A DNA stretch of 64,000 bases from Planotetraspora kaengkrachanensis (GTDB lineage Bacteria > Actinomycetota > Actinomycetes > Streptosporangiales > Streptosporangiaceae), in the NCBI RefSeq assembly GCF_016862895.1, contig NZ_BONV01000009.1, positions 62,001 to 126,000 of the forward strand. The letters are read 5' to 3'. The position numbers were made by a program, and so were the translations under genes. A model generated the notes under the pieces. The model was given only the letters and a program-made list of their open reading frames with translations. It was not told where the DNA came from and made no database searches. Numbering within the stretch: the first letter of the stretch is position 1; each line of letters begins with the position of its first letter. Shown in pieces: positions 42,728-51,750 of this stretch.

Positions 42728-42801
42728 ACGAACGCGCCCCCGCGACTCACCCGGCCCGCCGCGCGTGCGGACCACGAACGCGCCCCCGCGACTCCCCCGG
42801 C
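42728..42801. repeat. 28-bp direct repeat, two copies, 46-bp period
   Basis: Copies at 42728-42755 and 42774-42801 differ by one base. Each begins ACGAACGCGCCCCCGCGACT. They lie between the acetamidase start and the phospholipase stop (gap 42641-42897). Possibly regulatory or a replication-slippage product. Confidence 0.7.
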
Positions 42802-42897
42802 AAAGTGACCTATTCGGTGGCCCGGCCCCTCCCCGCTGGCCCGGTCGCGGTGCGTCCGAACGCGCTGGGAGGGGCCGGCCGACGATGCGGCGGTGAA

Positions 42898-45084
42898 TCA
42901 GCCGGTGATGCTGGGCTCACCGGTCTCGAGGTGGCCGACGAACCGCTGCGACCAGGACGGGTCGGAGCTGACCGTGACGGTCACGTCGTACCAGCCGTCG
43001 CTGTCCTTCAGCGGGTTCAGCGACCACTCGTGGCTGTCGTGCCCGCCGACCTTCACGGTGTGCGGCCTGCCCGACATGTAGTTGTTGTACGTGATCGTGA
43101 ACGTCACGGACGTCTTGCCGTGGTTGTGCAGCTCCAGCGTCAGCTTCGGCTTCTTGTCCGACCTGCCGTCGTAGTAGGACGCCTCCACCTCGAGGTCCTT
43201 GCCCGCGGCCGCGACGTCACCGGTGAACCGGCGCAGGAAGCGGTTCGGCCCGGTGACGGTGAGGTCGTACTTCGTGTCACCGGCGGAGGCGCCCACGGCG
43301 CCGGTGCCCGACGCCGTCGCGTGGGCCCCGACGGTGTACTGGCCGGGGAACGCGGCCGGGTACTGCGCGAGCGTCGGGACTCCGGCCCGGTTGTTGTACA
43401 CGGCGAAGTGGCTCGCCTTGGCCGCGAACGGGGCCACGTTGCTGAACTTCAGGTTCGCCACGACGCCGGACGGCCCGCTGGTGAACCCGGCCAGGTTGGC
43501 GTTCGGCTGGTACGGCAGCGGGCGGGCCGGCTTGGTCCCCTTCTCCTGAGTCGGCATCGTGTTGTCGCCCGGCAGCGGGGTGTACCGGGTCTCCGGGACG
43601 AGCGCCCCGGTCTGCGGGAGAAGCGGCATGCCGTAGACCGGCTTGTCGAAGTCGAAGGCGCCCGTCAGGTCGCCGCAGACCTTGCGCCGCCAGTCGCTGA
43701 TGTTGGGCGAGATGGCGGGCTTGCCGAGCGCGGTGGTCCACTTCTCCATGAACTGGATGACCGAGGTGTGGTCGGAGACCTCCGAGGTCACCCAGCCGCC
43801 GCGGGTCCAGGGCGAGATGAGGATGAGCGGCACGCGGAACCCGAGCCCGACCGGGAGCGGAGCGGTGACGCCGTAGGCGCCCATGGTGCCGGAGACGAAC
43901 TCGTCCGCCTCGCCCGGCGCCGGCATGGGCGGCGGGACGTGGTCGAACTGGCCGTCGTTCTCGTCGTAGTTGATGATCACCAGGGTCGAGTTGAACACGT
44001 CCGGGTCGGCGTTCAGGGCCTCCATGACGCCGCGCAGGAAGTACGCGCCGTTGCTCGGCGCCGTGACCGGGTGCTCGGAGAAGAACTGGTTGTTCACGAC
44101 CCAGTTCACCTGCGGCAGCGTGCCGTTGACGACGTCGGCGCGGATCGCGGCGATGAGGTTGTCGGCGTTGCCCGACAGGCCGGTGATCGGCTCGGGGACG
44201 TTCTTCACGCCGTTGTCGTAGTAGACATTGCCCGGAGCGGCGGTCCCGCCCTGGGTGGGGTCGAGCTTGGCGAAGGTGTCGAAGTACTCCAGGCCGTTGT
44301 CGCCGTAGTCGTCGGCGCACTGGTAGACCCGCCAGCTGACGCCCGCCCCCTGGAGCGTCTCCGCGTAGGACTTCCACGGCAGGAACTTGCCGCGCTCGTC
44401 GCCGCCGTCGTAGGCGGTGAAGGCGCCGTGCTTGTGGTCGGCGTTGATCGTGCCGCTCCACAGGTAGGTGCGGTTGGGCCCGGTCGCGCTGAGCACGGAG
44501 CAGTGGTAGGCGTCGCCGACCGTGTAGGCGTCCGCGAGGGCGTAGTGGAACGGCAGGTCGTGGCGGTCCATGTAGCCCAGCGTGGTCGGGCCGCCCTTGG
44601 CGTAGTACCAGCCGTTCATCAGCCCGCCGTACCAGGCGCCGTGCTGGTCGGTCCAGCCGTGGCTGGTGCCGCCGTAGTTGGCCGCGCCGAGCTCGGCGCT
44701 CGGCGGCGTCGCCCCGCTCCAGGTCTTCGCCCCGCTCAGCCGCCACGGGTACTGCGTGTCAGCCCCGACCGTGATCGTTTTCGGCTGTTCCCACACGGTC
44801 TTGCCACCGGGGAGCATGATGGTCGAGCGGTCACCGAAACCGCGCACTCCCTTCATGGCGCCGAAGTAGTGGTCGAAGCTGCGGTTCTCCTGCATGATCA
44901 CAACGACATGCTTGATGTCACGGATGTCGCCGTACGGCTTGTGATGGTGGCCAGGCTTGTGTTGGTCGGGCTCGTGCTGCGTGGAGGCTTCGGCGGCGCC
45001 CGCGGGCAACGCGGCGCCGACGGCGGCGGCTCCGGTCACGGCGGCGGCGGTGCCGAGGAAGTTTCTCCGGGACAAGTTGGACAT
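42898..45084 (-). CDS. Phosphocholine-specific phospholipase C, Tat-exported
   Basis: 728 residues. Twin-arginine signal in MSNLSRRNFLGTAAAVTGAA, so it is exported folded. The catalytic phosphoesterase domain (about 50-480) has HVVVIMQENRSFDHYFGAMK with metal-binding Glu and Asn, and later IINYDENDGQFDHVPPP. Two C-terminal DUF756-type beta-domains follow (about 500-720). It hydrolyses phosphatidylcholine or sphingomyelin outside the cell, often for phosphate supply. ATG 45084 has GGAGG ten bases upstream. It stands alone; no Pho-type site was identified in the 186 bases upstream. Confidence 0.93.
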   Translation of the reverse strand: MSNLSRRNFLGTAAAVTGAAAVGAALPAGAAEASTQHEPDQHKPGHHHKPYGDIRDIKHVVVIMQENRSFDHYFGAMKGVRGFGDRSTIMLPGGKTVWEQPKTITVGADTQYPWRLSGAKTWSGATPPSAELGAANYGGTSHGWTDQHGAWYGGLMNGWYYAKGGPTTLGYMDRHDLPFHYALADAYTVGDAYHCSVLSATGPNRTYLWSGTINADHKHGAFTAYDGGDERGKFLPWKSYAETLQGAGVSWRVYQCADDYGDNGLEYFDTFAKLDPTQGGTAAPGNVYYDNGVKNVPEPITGLSGNADNLIAAIRADVVNGTLPQVNWVVNNQFFSEHPVTAPSNGAYFLRGVMEALNADPDVFNSTLVIINYDENDGQFDHVPPPMPAPGEADEFVSGTMGAYGVTAPLPVGLGFRVPLILISPWTRGGWVTSEVSDHTSVIQFMEKWTTALGKPAISPNISDWRRKVCGDLTGAFDFDKPVYGMPLLPQTGALVPETRYTPLPGDNTMPTQEKGTKPARPLPYQPNANLAGFTSGPSGVVANLKFSNVAPFAAKASHFAVYNNRAGVPTLAQYPAAFPGQYTVGAHATASGTGAVGASAGDTKYDLTVTGPNRFLRRFTGDVAAAGKDLEVEASYYDGRSDKKPKLTLELHNHGKTSVTFTITYNNYMSGRPHTVKVGGHDSHEWSLNPLKDSDGWYDVTVTVSSDPSWSQRFVGHLETGEPSITG

Positions 45085-45270
45085 TGACTCAAGACCTCCG
45101 GATACGAAAGACGTGCCCGAAGATCGTGGACCCCCGACCTTGCCCGGGAGCGACGGCAAACCGAAGCCCGAATTGCCGCTTGCGCAAGACCAGGGGTGAC
45201 GCGAGCGCCGGATGGGGCTCGGCGAGCCGGGCGACGCCACGTGGGGACGGCCGGCTCGCGGGCCCTTCAC

Positions 45271-45573
45271 CTAGCCGTTCAGGGGCACCACCCCGGCGGA
45301 GTACGAGCCGACCAGGGTGGCGTCGTCGCGGTGGGGTCCGGCGGCCAGCCGGTCGCCGAGGCCGCGCTGGAACTCCTGGAAGGCGGCCAGGCCGGGCAGT
45401 CCCTCACCATCGACCACGTGGACGAAGGTGACGCCGTCGGCCAGCCGGAACGAGCTGTAGTGCAGGCCGGGCGGCGCCGTGCTCGCCAGCTCAGCGAAGA
45501 CGGCCTCGATCAGGCGCTGGTTCTCGTCGGCGGCCTCCGGCCTGGTCTGGTAGCGGATCACTGCTGTGGTCAT
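45271..45573 (-). CDS. ABM/EthD-like ferredoxin-fold small protein
   Basis: 100 residues of the dimeric alpha-beta barrel type (antibiotic biosynthesis monooxygenase-like): VIRYQTRPEAADENQRLIEA, GLHYSSFRLADGVTFVHVV, ending GSYSAGVVPLNG. Could be a small monooxygenase or a stress-related ligand binder. GAGGAG is six bases before ATG 45573. Divergent from the MFS-sigma operon, with nested palindromes between, so it probably belongs to the same response. Confidence 0.75.
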   Translation of the reverse strand: MTTAVIRYQTRPEAADENQRLIEAVFAELASTAPPGLHYSSFRLADGVTFVHVVDGEGLPGLAAFQEFQRGLGDRLAAGPHRDDATLVGSYSAGVVPLNG

Positions 45574-45628
45574 CACGTTCTCCTCGGTCGTCGGTCGTCA
45601 CTTCTTCTGACCACGGCGCCACCGCGAT

Positions 45629-45685
45629 CTCATCGCCGCGATGAGTTCGCTCCCCCGCCGCTGTCAGTACCGGTGAGAGCGAACT
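45629..45685. promoter_or_regulatory. Nested palindromes in divergent promoter
   Basis: CTCATCGC-C-GCGATGAG at 45629-45645 is a perfect 17-bp palindrome. AGTTCGCTC at 45644-45652 and GAGCGAACT at 45677-45685 form a second, wider inverted repeat. Both lie between the divergent ABM-like and MFS genes and are candidate operators. The regulator is unknown. Confidence 0.6.
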
Positions 45686-45698
45686 TCTGGAGGACTTT

Positions 45699-47123
45699 GT
45701 GAGCGGCAGGGAACGGACGACCATGGAGCAACGCCGGGTGCTTGCCCTGGCCTCGGCCGGCTCGGTGATGGTGGCGCTCGACGCCTTGGTGGTCGCGGCG
45801 TCGCTGACCACCATCAGGCAGGATCTCGGCGCCTCGATCGAACAACTGGAATGGACGGTGAACGCCTACAGCCTCAGCCTCGCGACGCTGCTGGTGACCG
45901 CCGCCGCGGTCGGCGACAGGTGGGGCCGGCGCCGGACGTTCGCGGCCGGACTCGCCCTCTTCTCCGTCGCGTCGGGCGTCTGTGCGCTGGCGACCTCGGT
46001 GCCGATGCTGATAGCCGCACGGACCGTCCAGGGAGTCGGCGCGGCGATCGTGATGCCGATGGCGATGAGCCTGCTCGGCGCCGCCTTCCCGCCCGAACGC
46101 CGCGGGCAGGCGATCGGCGTCTTCAGCGGACTCACCGGTCTGGCGGTGCTCGGCGGTCCGGTGATCGGCGGCGCCGTGACCGAAGGGCTCGCCTGGCAAT
46201 GGATCTTCTGGATCAACGTGCCGGTGGGTTGCCTGGCGATCGCCCTCGTGTTCCGGTGGATCCCCGAGAGCACGGGAGCGGCTCGCCGGCTCGATCCGGG
46301 CGGAGCGGCCCTGATCACTCTCGCCGTTCTCGGCGTCGTCTGGGGCGTCGTACGCGGGGCCGTGGCGGGCTGGAACAGCCCGGAGGTGATCGGCTCGTTC
46401 GTGCTCGGATGTCTCCTGCTGCTGGGGTTCCTGGCCTGGGAGAGCCGCGCGCCCCAGCCGATGGTGCCGCTCGCGTTCTTCCGGTCGAGGGCGTTCTCCG
46501 CCGGCAACGCGGCCGGCTTCCTCCTGACCGCGGCGCTTTTCGGCGCCGTGTTCTTCCTCGCCCAGTTCATGCAGGCCGCCTTCGGCTCCGGTCCGTCGCA
46601 GGCCGGGCTGCGGCTCCTGCCATGGACGGCCACGCTGTTCCTGGTGGCGCCCGTCGCCGGCCGTCTGGTGGATCGGATCGGTGAACGTCCGCTGGTGGTG
46701 ACCGGGCTGGCCCTGCAGGCGGCAGGCATGTTCTGGATCAGCCGGATCAGCGGCGGCACCGTCCGGTACGCCGAACTGGTGCCGCCGCTCATCGTGGCGG
46801 GTTGCGGCGTATCGATGGCGATGCCCGCGACGCAGAGCGCCACCATCGGAGCGCTGCCCCGCGAGGCCGTCGGCATCGCCTCCGGCGTCTACAGCATGAT
46901 GCGGCAGCTCGGCGGCGTCGTCGGAGTCGCCGTTCTGGCAGCGGTGTTCGCCGCCGCCGGAGGTTACGCGTCCTTCACCGCCGGATTCAGCCGAGCCTTG
47001 GCCGTCTGCGGCGTACTGTCGTCGCTCGGGGCACTCGCCGGACTCGGGATCGCCGTGCGGCGTACCACGACACGTCCGGGCGCACTGGTCGCCCGGCAGG
47101 AGCCGGTCGAGGAGTTGCGGTGA
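45699..47123 (+). CDS. MFS drug exporter, DHA2 (14-helix) type
   Basis: 474 residues with about fourteen hydrophobic segments. Motif A in GDRWGRRRTFAAGLAL, motif C region GLTGLAVLGGPVIGGAV, and the DHA2-type LDPGGAALITLAVLG segment. Exports cationic drugs or metabolites against protons. GTG 45699 has GGAGG five bases upstream. Its stop overlaps the sigma-factor start by four bases, so exporter and sigma factor are co-translated. Confidence 0.9.
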   Translation: MSGRERTTMEQRRVLALASAGSVMVALDALVVAASLTTIRQDLGASIEQLEWTVNAYSLSLATLLVTAAAVGDRWGRRRTFAAGLALFSVASGVCALATSVPMLIAARTVQGVGAAIVMPMAMSLLGAAFPPERRGQAIGVFSGLTGLAVLGGPVIGGAVTEGLAWQWIFWINVPVGCLAIALVFRWIPESTGAARRLDPGGAALITLAVLGVVWGVVRGAVAGWNSPEVIGSFVLGCLLLLGFLAWESRAPQPMVPLAFFRSRAFSAGNAAGFLLTAALFGAVFFLAQFMQAAFGSGPSQAGLRLLPWTATLFLVAPVAGRLVDRIGERPLVVTGLALQAAGMFWISRISGGTVRYAELVPPLIVAGCGVSMAMPATQSATIGALPREAVGIASGVYSMMRQLGGVVGVAVLAAVFAAAGGYASFTAGFSRALAVCGVLSSLGALAGLGIAVRRTTTRPGALVARQEPVEELR

Positions 47124-48106
47124 ACCTCGAGGACGAGTTCGCACAGTACCGGGGCGAGCTGCTCGCCCACTGCTACCGGATGTCCGGGTCCCTGCACGAC
47201 GCGGAGGACGCGGTGCAGGAGACGTACCTGCGGGCGTGGCGGGCCTTCGCGGAGTTCGAGCACCGCTCGTCGGTCCGGACCTGGCTCTACCGGATCGCGA
47301 CCCGGGTCTGCCTGAACGCCCTGCAGCACAGCAGCCGCCGGATGGTGCCGTCGGCGTTGGGAGCCCCCGGCACCGACCCGGACGACCTGGAGACGCAGGC
47401 CCTGGAGACCGGCTGGCTGGAGCCGTTCCCCGACCTGCTGCTGAGCGCCGACCCGGCTCTGGTCGTGGGGACTCGGCAGAGCCTCAGACTGGCGATGGTC
47501 GCCGCGCTGCAGCACCTGCCGCCTCGGCAGCGCGCGGTCCTGATCTTGCGTGACGTGCTCGCCTGGCAGGCCTCCGAGGTCGCCGGTCTGCTCGACACGA
47601 CCACCGCGGCGGTCAACAGCGCGCTCCAGAGGGCCCGTGCCGAGCTCGCCAGGCTCGCACCCGCCGAGGACCAGTTCAGCGAACCGGGCGAGCCCGCACG
47701 CCGCGCCCTGCTCGACCAGTACGCCAAGGCCTTCGAGACGGCGGACCTGGCCGCCCTGGAAGGTCTGCTGACTGAGGACACCAGGTGGGAGATGCCGCCG
47801 ATCCCGACCTGGTTCCGCGGCCGCGCCGACGTGCTGCGCCTGCTCAGGGCGAAGTTGACGCCGGGAGAGGGTCTGCGCGTCATGGTGGAGACGACCGCGA
47901 ACGGGCAGCCGGCGTTCGCTAAGTACACCCGCGGCCGCGACGGCGTCTTCCATGCGCACTCGATCCAGGTGCTGACCTTGACCGGAGCAGGCGTGTCCTC
48001 GGTGCTCGCCTTCCACCGGGCGGACCTGTTCAGCTCCTTCGGCCTCCCGATCGACCGTCCTCCGGAGAGCGCGGCCCCCCTTGAACACGTCCAGGCGGGG
48101 TTGTAA
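47120..48106 (+). CDS. ECF sigma factor with SnoaL-like C-terminus (SigG/SigX5 type)
   Basis: 328 residues. Region 2 (FAQYRGELLAHCYRMSGSLH, DAEDAVQETYLRAWRAFAEF), region 4 (ALQHLPPRQRAVLILRDVLA and WQASEVAGLLDTTTAAVNSA), then a SnoaL/NTF2-like domain from about residue 195 (LLDQYAKAFETADLAALEGL, EDTRWEMPPIPTWFRG). In such sigma factors the extra domain replaces an anti-sigma factor and may bind a ligand. Starts at GTG 47120 by overlap with the exporter. It probably senses a compound and raises exporter expression. Confidence 0.9.
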   Translation: MNLEDEFAQYRGELLAHCYRMSGSLHDAEDAVQETYLRAWRAFAEFEHRSSVRTWLYRIATRVCLNALQHSSRRMVPSALGAPGTDPDDLETQALETGWLEPFPDLLLSADPALVVGTRQSLRLAMVAALQHLPPRQRAVLILRDVLAWQASEVAGLLDTTTAAVNSALQRARAELARLAPAEDQFSEPGEPARRALLDQYAKAFETADLAALEGLLTEDTRWEMPPIPTWFRGRADVLRLLRAKLTPGEGLRVMVETTANGQPAFAKYTRGRDGVFHAHSIQVLTLTGAGVSSVLAFHRADLFSSFGLPIDRPPESAAPLEHVQAGL

Positions 48107-48134
48107 GACGGGTCGTGAGCGGAAGGAGCCCGGC

Positions 48135-48497
48135 ATGGATCACACGGAGGCACGGCGGTTCGCCGAGGAGTGGGCGGCGGCCTGGAACTCCCACGATCTC
48201 GACCGGATCATGACGCACTACGCCGATGACGTGGTCTTCCGGTCGCCGCTGGCCGCACGGATCATCGAGGGGTCCGACGGCGTCGTCCGCGGCGCCGAGG
48301 CCCTGCGCGCGTACTGGGCCGAGGGACTGCGCCGCAATCCCGGCCTGCGGTTCGAGGTCGTCGCGGTGTACACCGGCCTGGACACCATCGTGATCGCCTT
48401 CCGGCATCAGACCGGACGACCGGCCGCCGAGGTTCTCACCTTCCGCGACGGCCTGATCGTCTCGGGCATGGGCGCCCTCGGCCCGGACGGTCCCTGA
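48135..48497 (+). CDS. SnoaL-like (NTF2-fold) protein
   Basis: 120 residues of the NTF2 cone fold: FAEEWAAAWNSHDLDRIMTH, YADDVVFRSPLAAR, and VVAVYTGLDTIVIAFRHQTG. May bind or isomerise a small hydrophobic molecule. AAGGAG lies about eight bases before ATG 48135. Third gene of the MFS-sigma operon. The sigma factor's own NTF2-like domain makes a shared ligand likely. Its stop codon abuts the stop of the opposing permease gene with no bases between. Confidence 0.86.
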   Translation: MDHTEARRFAEEWAAAWNSHDLDRIMTHYADDVVFRSPLAARIIEGSDGVVRGAEALRAYWAEGLRRNPGLRFEVVAVYTGLDTIVIAFRHQTGRPAAEVLTFRDGLIVSGMGALGPDGP

Positions 48498-50357
48498 TCA
48501 CGCGAGCTCGGCCCGGAGAGTCTCGGTGACGGGACGGCGGCCGCCGAGGCGGGCGGGAACAGCGGTGAGCGCCGCCACCACGAGCACGGTCGCCGACACC
48601 ACGGCGAGCAGTTGCCAGAGCGGCGGAAGCGTGACCCTGTCCCCGTCTCCGCCGGTGATCGCGTTGATGGCGTGGAACAGCGCGAAGCCTCCCGGGAAGA
48701 CGCCCAGGACGGCTCCGGCGAGCGCGGGGAGCAGCTGCGCGACGGCCAGCGCCACACTCACTTGACCAGGGGTCGCGCCGAGGGCTCGCGCCAGGGCGGA
48801 GGACCGCCGGTTGTCGAGCGCCGTCGCCCACGTGATGAACACGACGTTGACCGCCGCCAGGGCGAACAGTGTGACCATCACGACAAGGAGCACCTGGCGC
48901 AGCCACCCGGCCTGGGCCTCGTCCACTCCCGCGGCGAGCGGGTCGGCGGCGAGGAAGGCGTCGAGTATCAGTGCGACGTAGATCCCGCTGACCGTGACCG
49001 CGACGCCGACCACATTCAGCAGGACCCGCCGCGGCCGGCGGGCGGCGACCCGCAGGCCGAGAAGCAGCGGGACGGGCAGCCGCGCCGAGATCGCGATCAG
49101 CCGACCGCTGCGGCGGGGCGGGCGTGCCGAGCCGGCCAGCGCGCCGACGGTGCTGGAGCGGGCGGCGCGCACGGCGGGCACAAAGGTCGCGACCACCGCG
49201 ACCCCGAGTGCCACGGCGGTCACGGAAACGACCGTGGACATGGTCATCGGTGGTGTACCCGCCCTGCCGATGAGGCCGGCGCCTGCCTCGGCGAGCAAGG
49301 GAGCGGTGAGCGAGCCGGCGGCCAACCCGGCCGCGGCCGCGACGACGGCCACGAGGACGTACTCCGCGAGCAGCGCGGCCGCGACCAGGCTCGGTGTGCC
49401 GCCGACCGCCTTGAGGAGTCCGACGCGTCTGGTCTGATCGGCCATCCGGCCGCCGACCAGCACCGAGACACTGGCCACGGCGAGCAGACCGAGGAGCCAG
49501 GCTCCGAACAGCAGAAGGATCTGGGCGTCCGCGGCCGATTCTGTGGCCTCTTCGCGAATGTCCACCCAGGACTCCAGGCGTGGAGCGCCCCGGCTCTCCC
49601 GAGTGTTCGCTTCGGCGAACGCCTGGGCCTCAGCCGGGTCGGCAAGCTTCAGGTTCATCACGTACGACAGGGAACCCGGATCCGGGGAGAGGCTCCGCGC
49701 ATCCGCCTGGGTGACCCAGACCAGACCTGGATTCTTCAACACGCCCGCAGGCAGCCCGGACAGCTCCTCGGGAGTCGCGCCGCTCGCGCAACCTGCGGCG
49801 ACGAGGCAGGACGTCTCCGGATAGGGGGTGACGGCGGCGGTTACCGCCACGCCGATGACCTCGAACGACCGGCCGCCGAGAGTGACCGGATCGCCCACGC
49901 GCACATCGAGCGCGTTGGCGAAGGCGGACTCGACCACCACACCGCCGTCACTGACCCAGCCACCCTGGGTCACCTCGGGCTGGTCGACCGGCGCGGGCGC
50001 GGAGTCGCGCCCCATGACCTGCACATCCGACGTCCGGCCGGATGCCTGGAGTTCGGCCGGGGTGACGGGGTACGGCCCGCTGTGGTCGACGACGCCGGGA
50101 GCGCCGGCCAGTTCCGCCAGACCGGAAAGCTCGGTGGGCCGGCCGCCGGGGTTCACAGCGCTGCCGGCGACCACGTCGGGCCCGTTGGTCGCCCCCCTGG
50201 TGCTCTGGTACGGATCGTTGGCCGCCTCACGCATGACGAGCCCGAGCGTCAACGTCGTGGTGGCCGCCATGATGGCGAGCAGCAGCAGTACGGTCTCGAC
50301 GCGGCGCCGCCGGAGGTCGCGCACGGCGAGGCGGCCTACGAGCAGGATGCGGCCCAT
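48498..50357 (-). CDS. FtsX/MacB-type ABC permease
   Basis: 619 residues. One N-terminal helix (about 20-40), an extracytoplasmic domain of about 240 residues, three helices (about 290-410), then a second FtsX-like unit with four helices (about 450-610). Conserved FtsX elements are GRMADQTRRVGLLKAVGGTP and its repeat TALDNRRSSALARALGATPG. Likely works by mechanotransmission with the ATPase encoded just upstream, perhaps expelling lipids or peptides. ATG 50357 lies five bases after the ATPase stop. Confidence 0.9.
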   Translation of the reverse strand: MGRILLVGRLAVRDLRRRRVETVLLLLAIMAATTTLTLGLVMREAANDPYQSTRGATNGPDVVAGSAVNPGGRPTELSGLAELAGAPGVVDHSGPYPVTPAELQASGRTSDVQVMGRDSAPAPVDQPEVTQGGWVSDGGVVVESAFANALDVRVGDPVTLGGRSFEVIGVAVTAAVTPYPETSCLVAAGCASGATPEELSGLPAGVLKNPGLVWVTQADARSLSPDPGSLSYVMNLKLADPAEAQAFAEANTRESRGAPRLESWVDIREEATESAADAQILLLFGAWLLGLLAVASVSVLVGGRMADQTRRVGLLKAVGGTPSLVAAALLAEYVLVAVVAAAAGLAAGSLTAPLLAEAGAGLIGRAGTPPMTMSTVVSVTAVALGVAVVATFVPAVRAARSSTVGALAGSARPPRRSGRLIAISARLPVPLLLGLRVAARRPRRVLLNVVGVAVTVSGIYVALILDAFLAADPLAAGVDEAQAGWLRQVLLVVMVTLFALAAVNVVFITWATALDNRRSSALARALGATPGQVSVALAVAQLLPALAGAVLGVFPGGFALFHAINAITGGDGDRVTLPPLWQLLAVVSATVLVVAALTAVPARLGGRRPVTETLRAELA

Positions 50358-50362
50358 CGCCC

Positions 50363-51109
50363 TCAGTCCTCCAGTCCGACGAGGGCGCCGAGCCGCCCGG
50401 TGGTGCCACCGGACAACCTGGTCTCGTCCACCAACGCGCCGTCGCGCATCGAGAGCATCCGGTCCGCGGTGGCCGCGATCCGCGCGTCGTGGGTGACGAC
50501 GACCAGCGTCTGCCCGGACGCGTGGAGGCTCTCGAAGAGGTTGAGGACGTCCAGGGTGGCAGCGCTGTCCAGATTCCCGGTCGGCTCGTCGGCGAGGACG
50601 ACCGACGGTTCGTTGCTCAACGCCCGGGCGACCGCGACCCGCTGCCGCTGGCCGCCGGACAGCGCGGAGGGCAGGAAACGCGCCCGGTCGGCGAGCCCGA
50701 CCCGCTCGAGGAGTTCCTCCGCACGCCGCCGCGCGGCCCTCGGCGAGCGTCCGGCCAGCAGGGCCGGCAGTTCGACGTTCTCCACGGCTGTGAGCTCCTC
50801 CATCAGGTGGAAAGCCTGGAAGACGAAGCTGACGCCGGTCCGCCTCATCCGGGCCAGGGCCCTTTCGCCGATGTCGTCGATGCGACGGCCGTTCAGCGAC
50901 ACCTCCCCGCCCGTAGGCCGGTCCAGCCCTCCGAGCAGTTGCAGCAGCGTGGACTTCCCGCAGCCGCTGGGTCCCATCACCGCCACCGTCTCTCCCGCGC
51001 GGATGTCGAGATCGACCCCGTCGACGGCGCGCACCGCTCCCTCCCCCTTGCCGTAGTCCTTTCGCAACCCGCGGGCGCGAAGCACGGGCGTGTCGGCGGC
51101 GTCGCTCAC
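50363..51109 (-). CDS. ABC ATPase, MacB/LolD type
   Basis: 248 residues with Walker A GPSGCGKST, Q-loop FVFQAFHLMEEL, signature SALSGGQRQR, Walker B VVLADEPTGNLD and switch VVVTHD, all intact. Energises the FtsX-type permease downstream. Start overlaps the PadR stop by four bases (ATGA), so regulator, ATPase and permease form one operon. Confidence 0.93.
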   Translation of the reverse strand: MSDAADTPVLRARGLRKDYGKGEGAVRAVDGVDLDIRAGETVAVMGPSGCGKSTLLQLLGGLDRPTGGEVSLNGRRIDDIGERALARMRRTGVSFVFQAFHLMEELTAVENVELPALLAGRSPRAARRRAEELLERVGLADRARFLPSALSGGQRQRVAVARALSNEPSVVLADEPTGNLDSAATLDVLNLFESLHASGQTLVVVTHDARIAATADRMLSMRDGALVDETRLSGGTTGRLGALVGLED

Positions 51110-51633
51110 GATCCACTCCTTCGGGGGGTCCAGTTCTTCTCACACGCCTCGAGCCAGCGCAGGTCCGCCTGCAGCCGGAGCACGATGCCCTCCAGCAACA
51201 GCGCCGCGTCCGAACGCCCCGGTTCGGCCATGGCGGCGCGCTGGGCGTCACGCAGCCGGCGCAGCAGCTCCCGACGCTGGGTGTCGACGATGGTGATCGG
51301 GTCGGCTAGCCCGGACATCGCGGCCGCGATCAGCTTGAGATGGAACTCCGCGAGGTCCGGCCTCGGCCAGCCCACCTCGGCGATCCACTCCGCGACGCGC
51401 CGCTGGCCCTCGGGGGTGAGCGCGTACACCTTGCGATCCGACCGGTCGGCGTGATCGGCGGACATGTCGACCGCCAGCAGGCCGGCCTTCTCCAGCCGGG
51501 TCAGCGTGACGTAGATCTGCCCGGCGTTCATCGCGTCACCGAGGGGTCCGAGCGCGTCGCGCAGCCGCGCGCGTAGCTGGTAGCCGTGCGAGGGCTCCTT
51601 GGCGAGCATCGCCAGCACGACTTCCTGCCGCAT
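51106..51633 (-). CDS. PadR-family transcriptional regulator
   Basis: 175 residues. Winged helix at the N-terminus (MRQEVVLAMLAKEPSHGYQL, NAGQIYVTLTRLEKAGLLAV) with wing RKVYALTPEGQRRVAEW, and a helical C-terminal Vir-type dimerisation domain. It is the first gene of an operon with an ABC exporter and sits 12 bases from a perfect ten-bp inverted repeat, so it most likely represses its own operon until a toxic ligand binds. Confidence 0.92.
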   Translation of the reverse strand: MRQEVVLAMLAKEPSHGYQLRARLRDALGPLGDAMNAGQIYVTLTRLEKAGLLAVDMSADHADRSDRKVYALTPEGQRRVAEWIAEVGWPRPDLAEFHLKLIAAAMSGLADPITIVDTQRRELLRRLRDAQRAAMAEPGRSDAALLLEGIVLRLQADLRWLEACEKNWTPRRSGS

Positions 51634-51644
51634 CGGGACCCCTC

Positions 51645-51673
51645 TAACCGTTAGCCGTTATATCTAACGGTTA
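51645..51673. promoter_or_regulatory. PadR-type operator
   Basis: TAACCGTTAG-CCGTTATAT-CTAACGGTTA: perfect ten-bp arms, nine-base spacer, 12 bases upstream of the PadR ATG. The AT-rich TTATAT core also gives a plausible -10 element, so binding would block the promoter. Confidence 0.8.
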
Positions 51674-51750
51674 TCCGCTGATGCGCCACCGCTGTCAAGC
51701 CTGCGCCATCAGGCCGCCGCGCGGCCGGCGGAGGCGGAGGTGCCGTCGCG

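Noticed and set aside
48498-51251. A continuous minus-strand frame suggesting a fused ATPase-permease.
   Set aside because: The ATPase is encoded in a different frame ending at 50363, and the permease begins at ATG 50357 with normal family layout.
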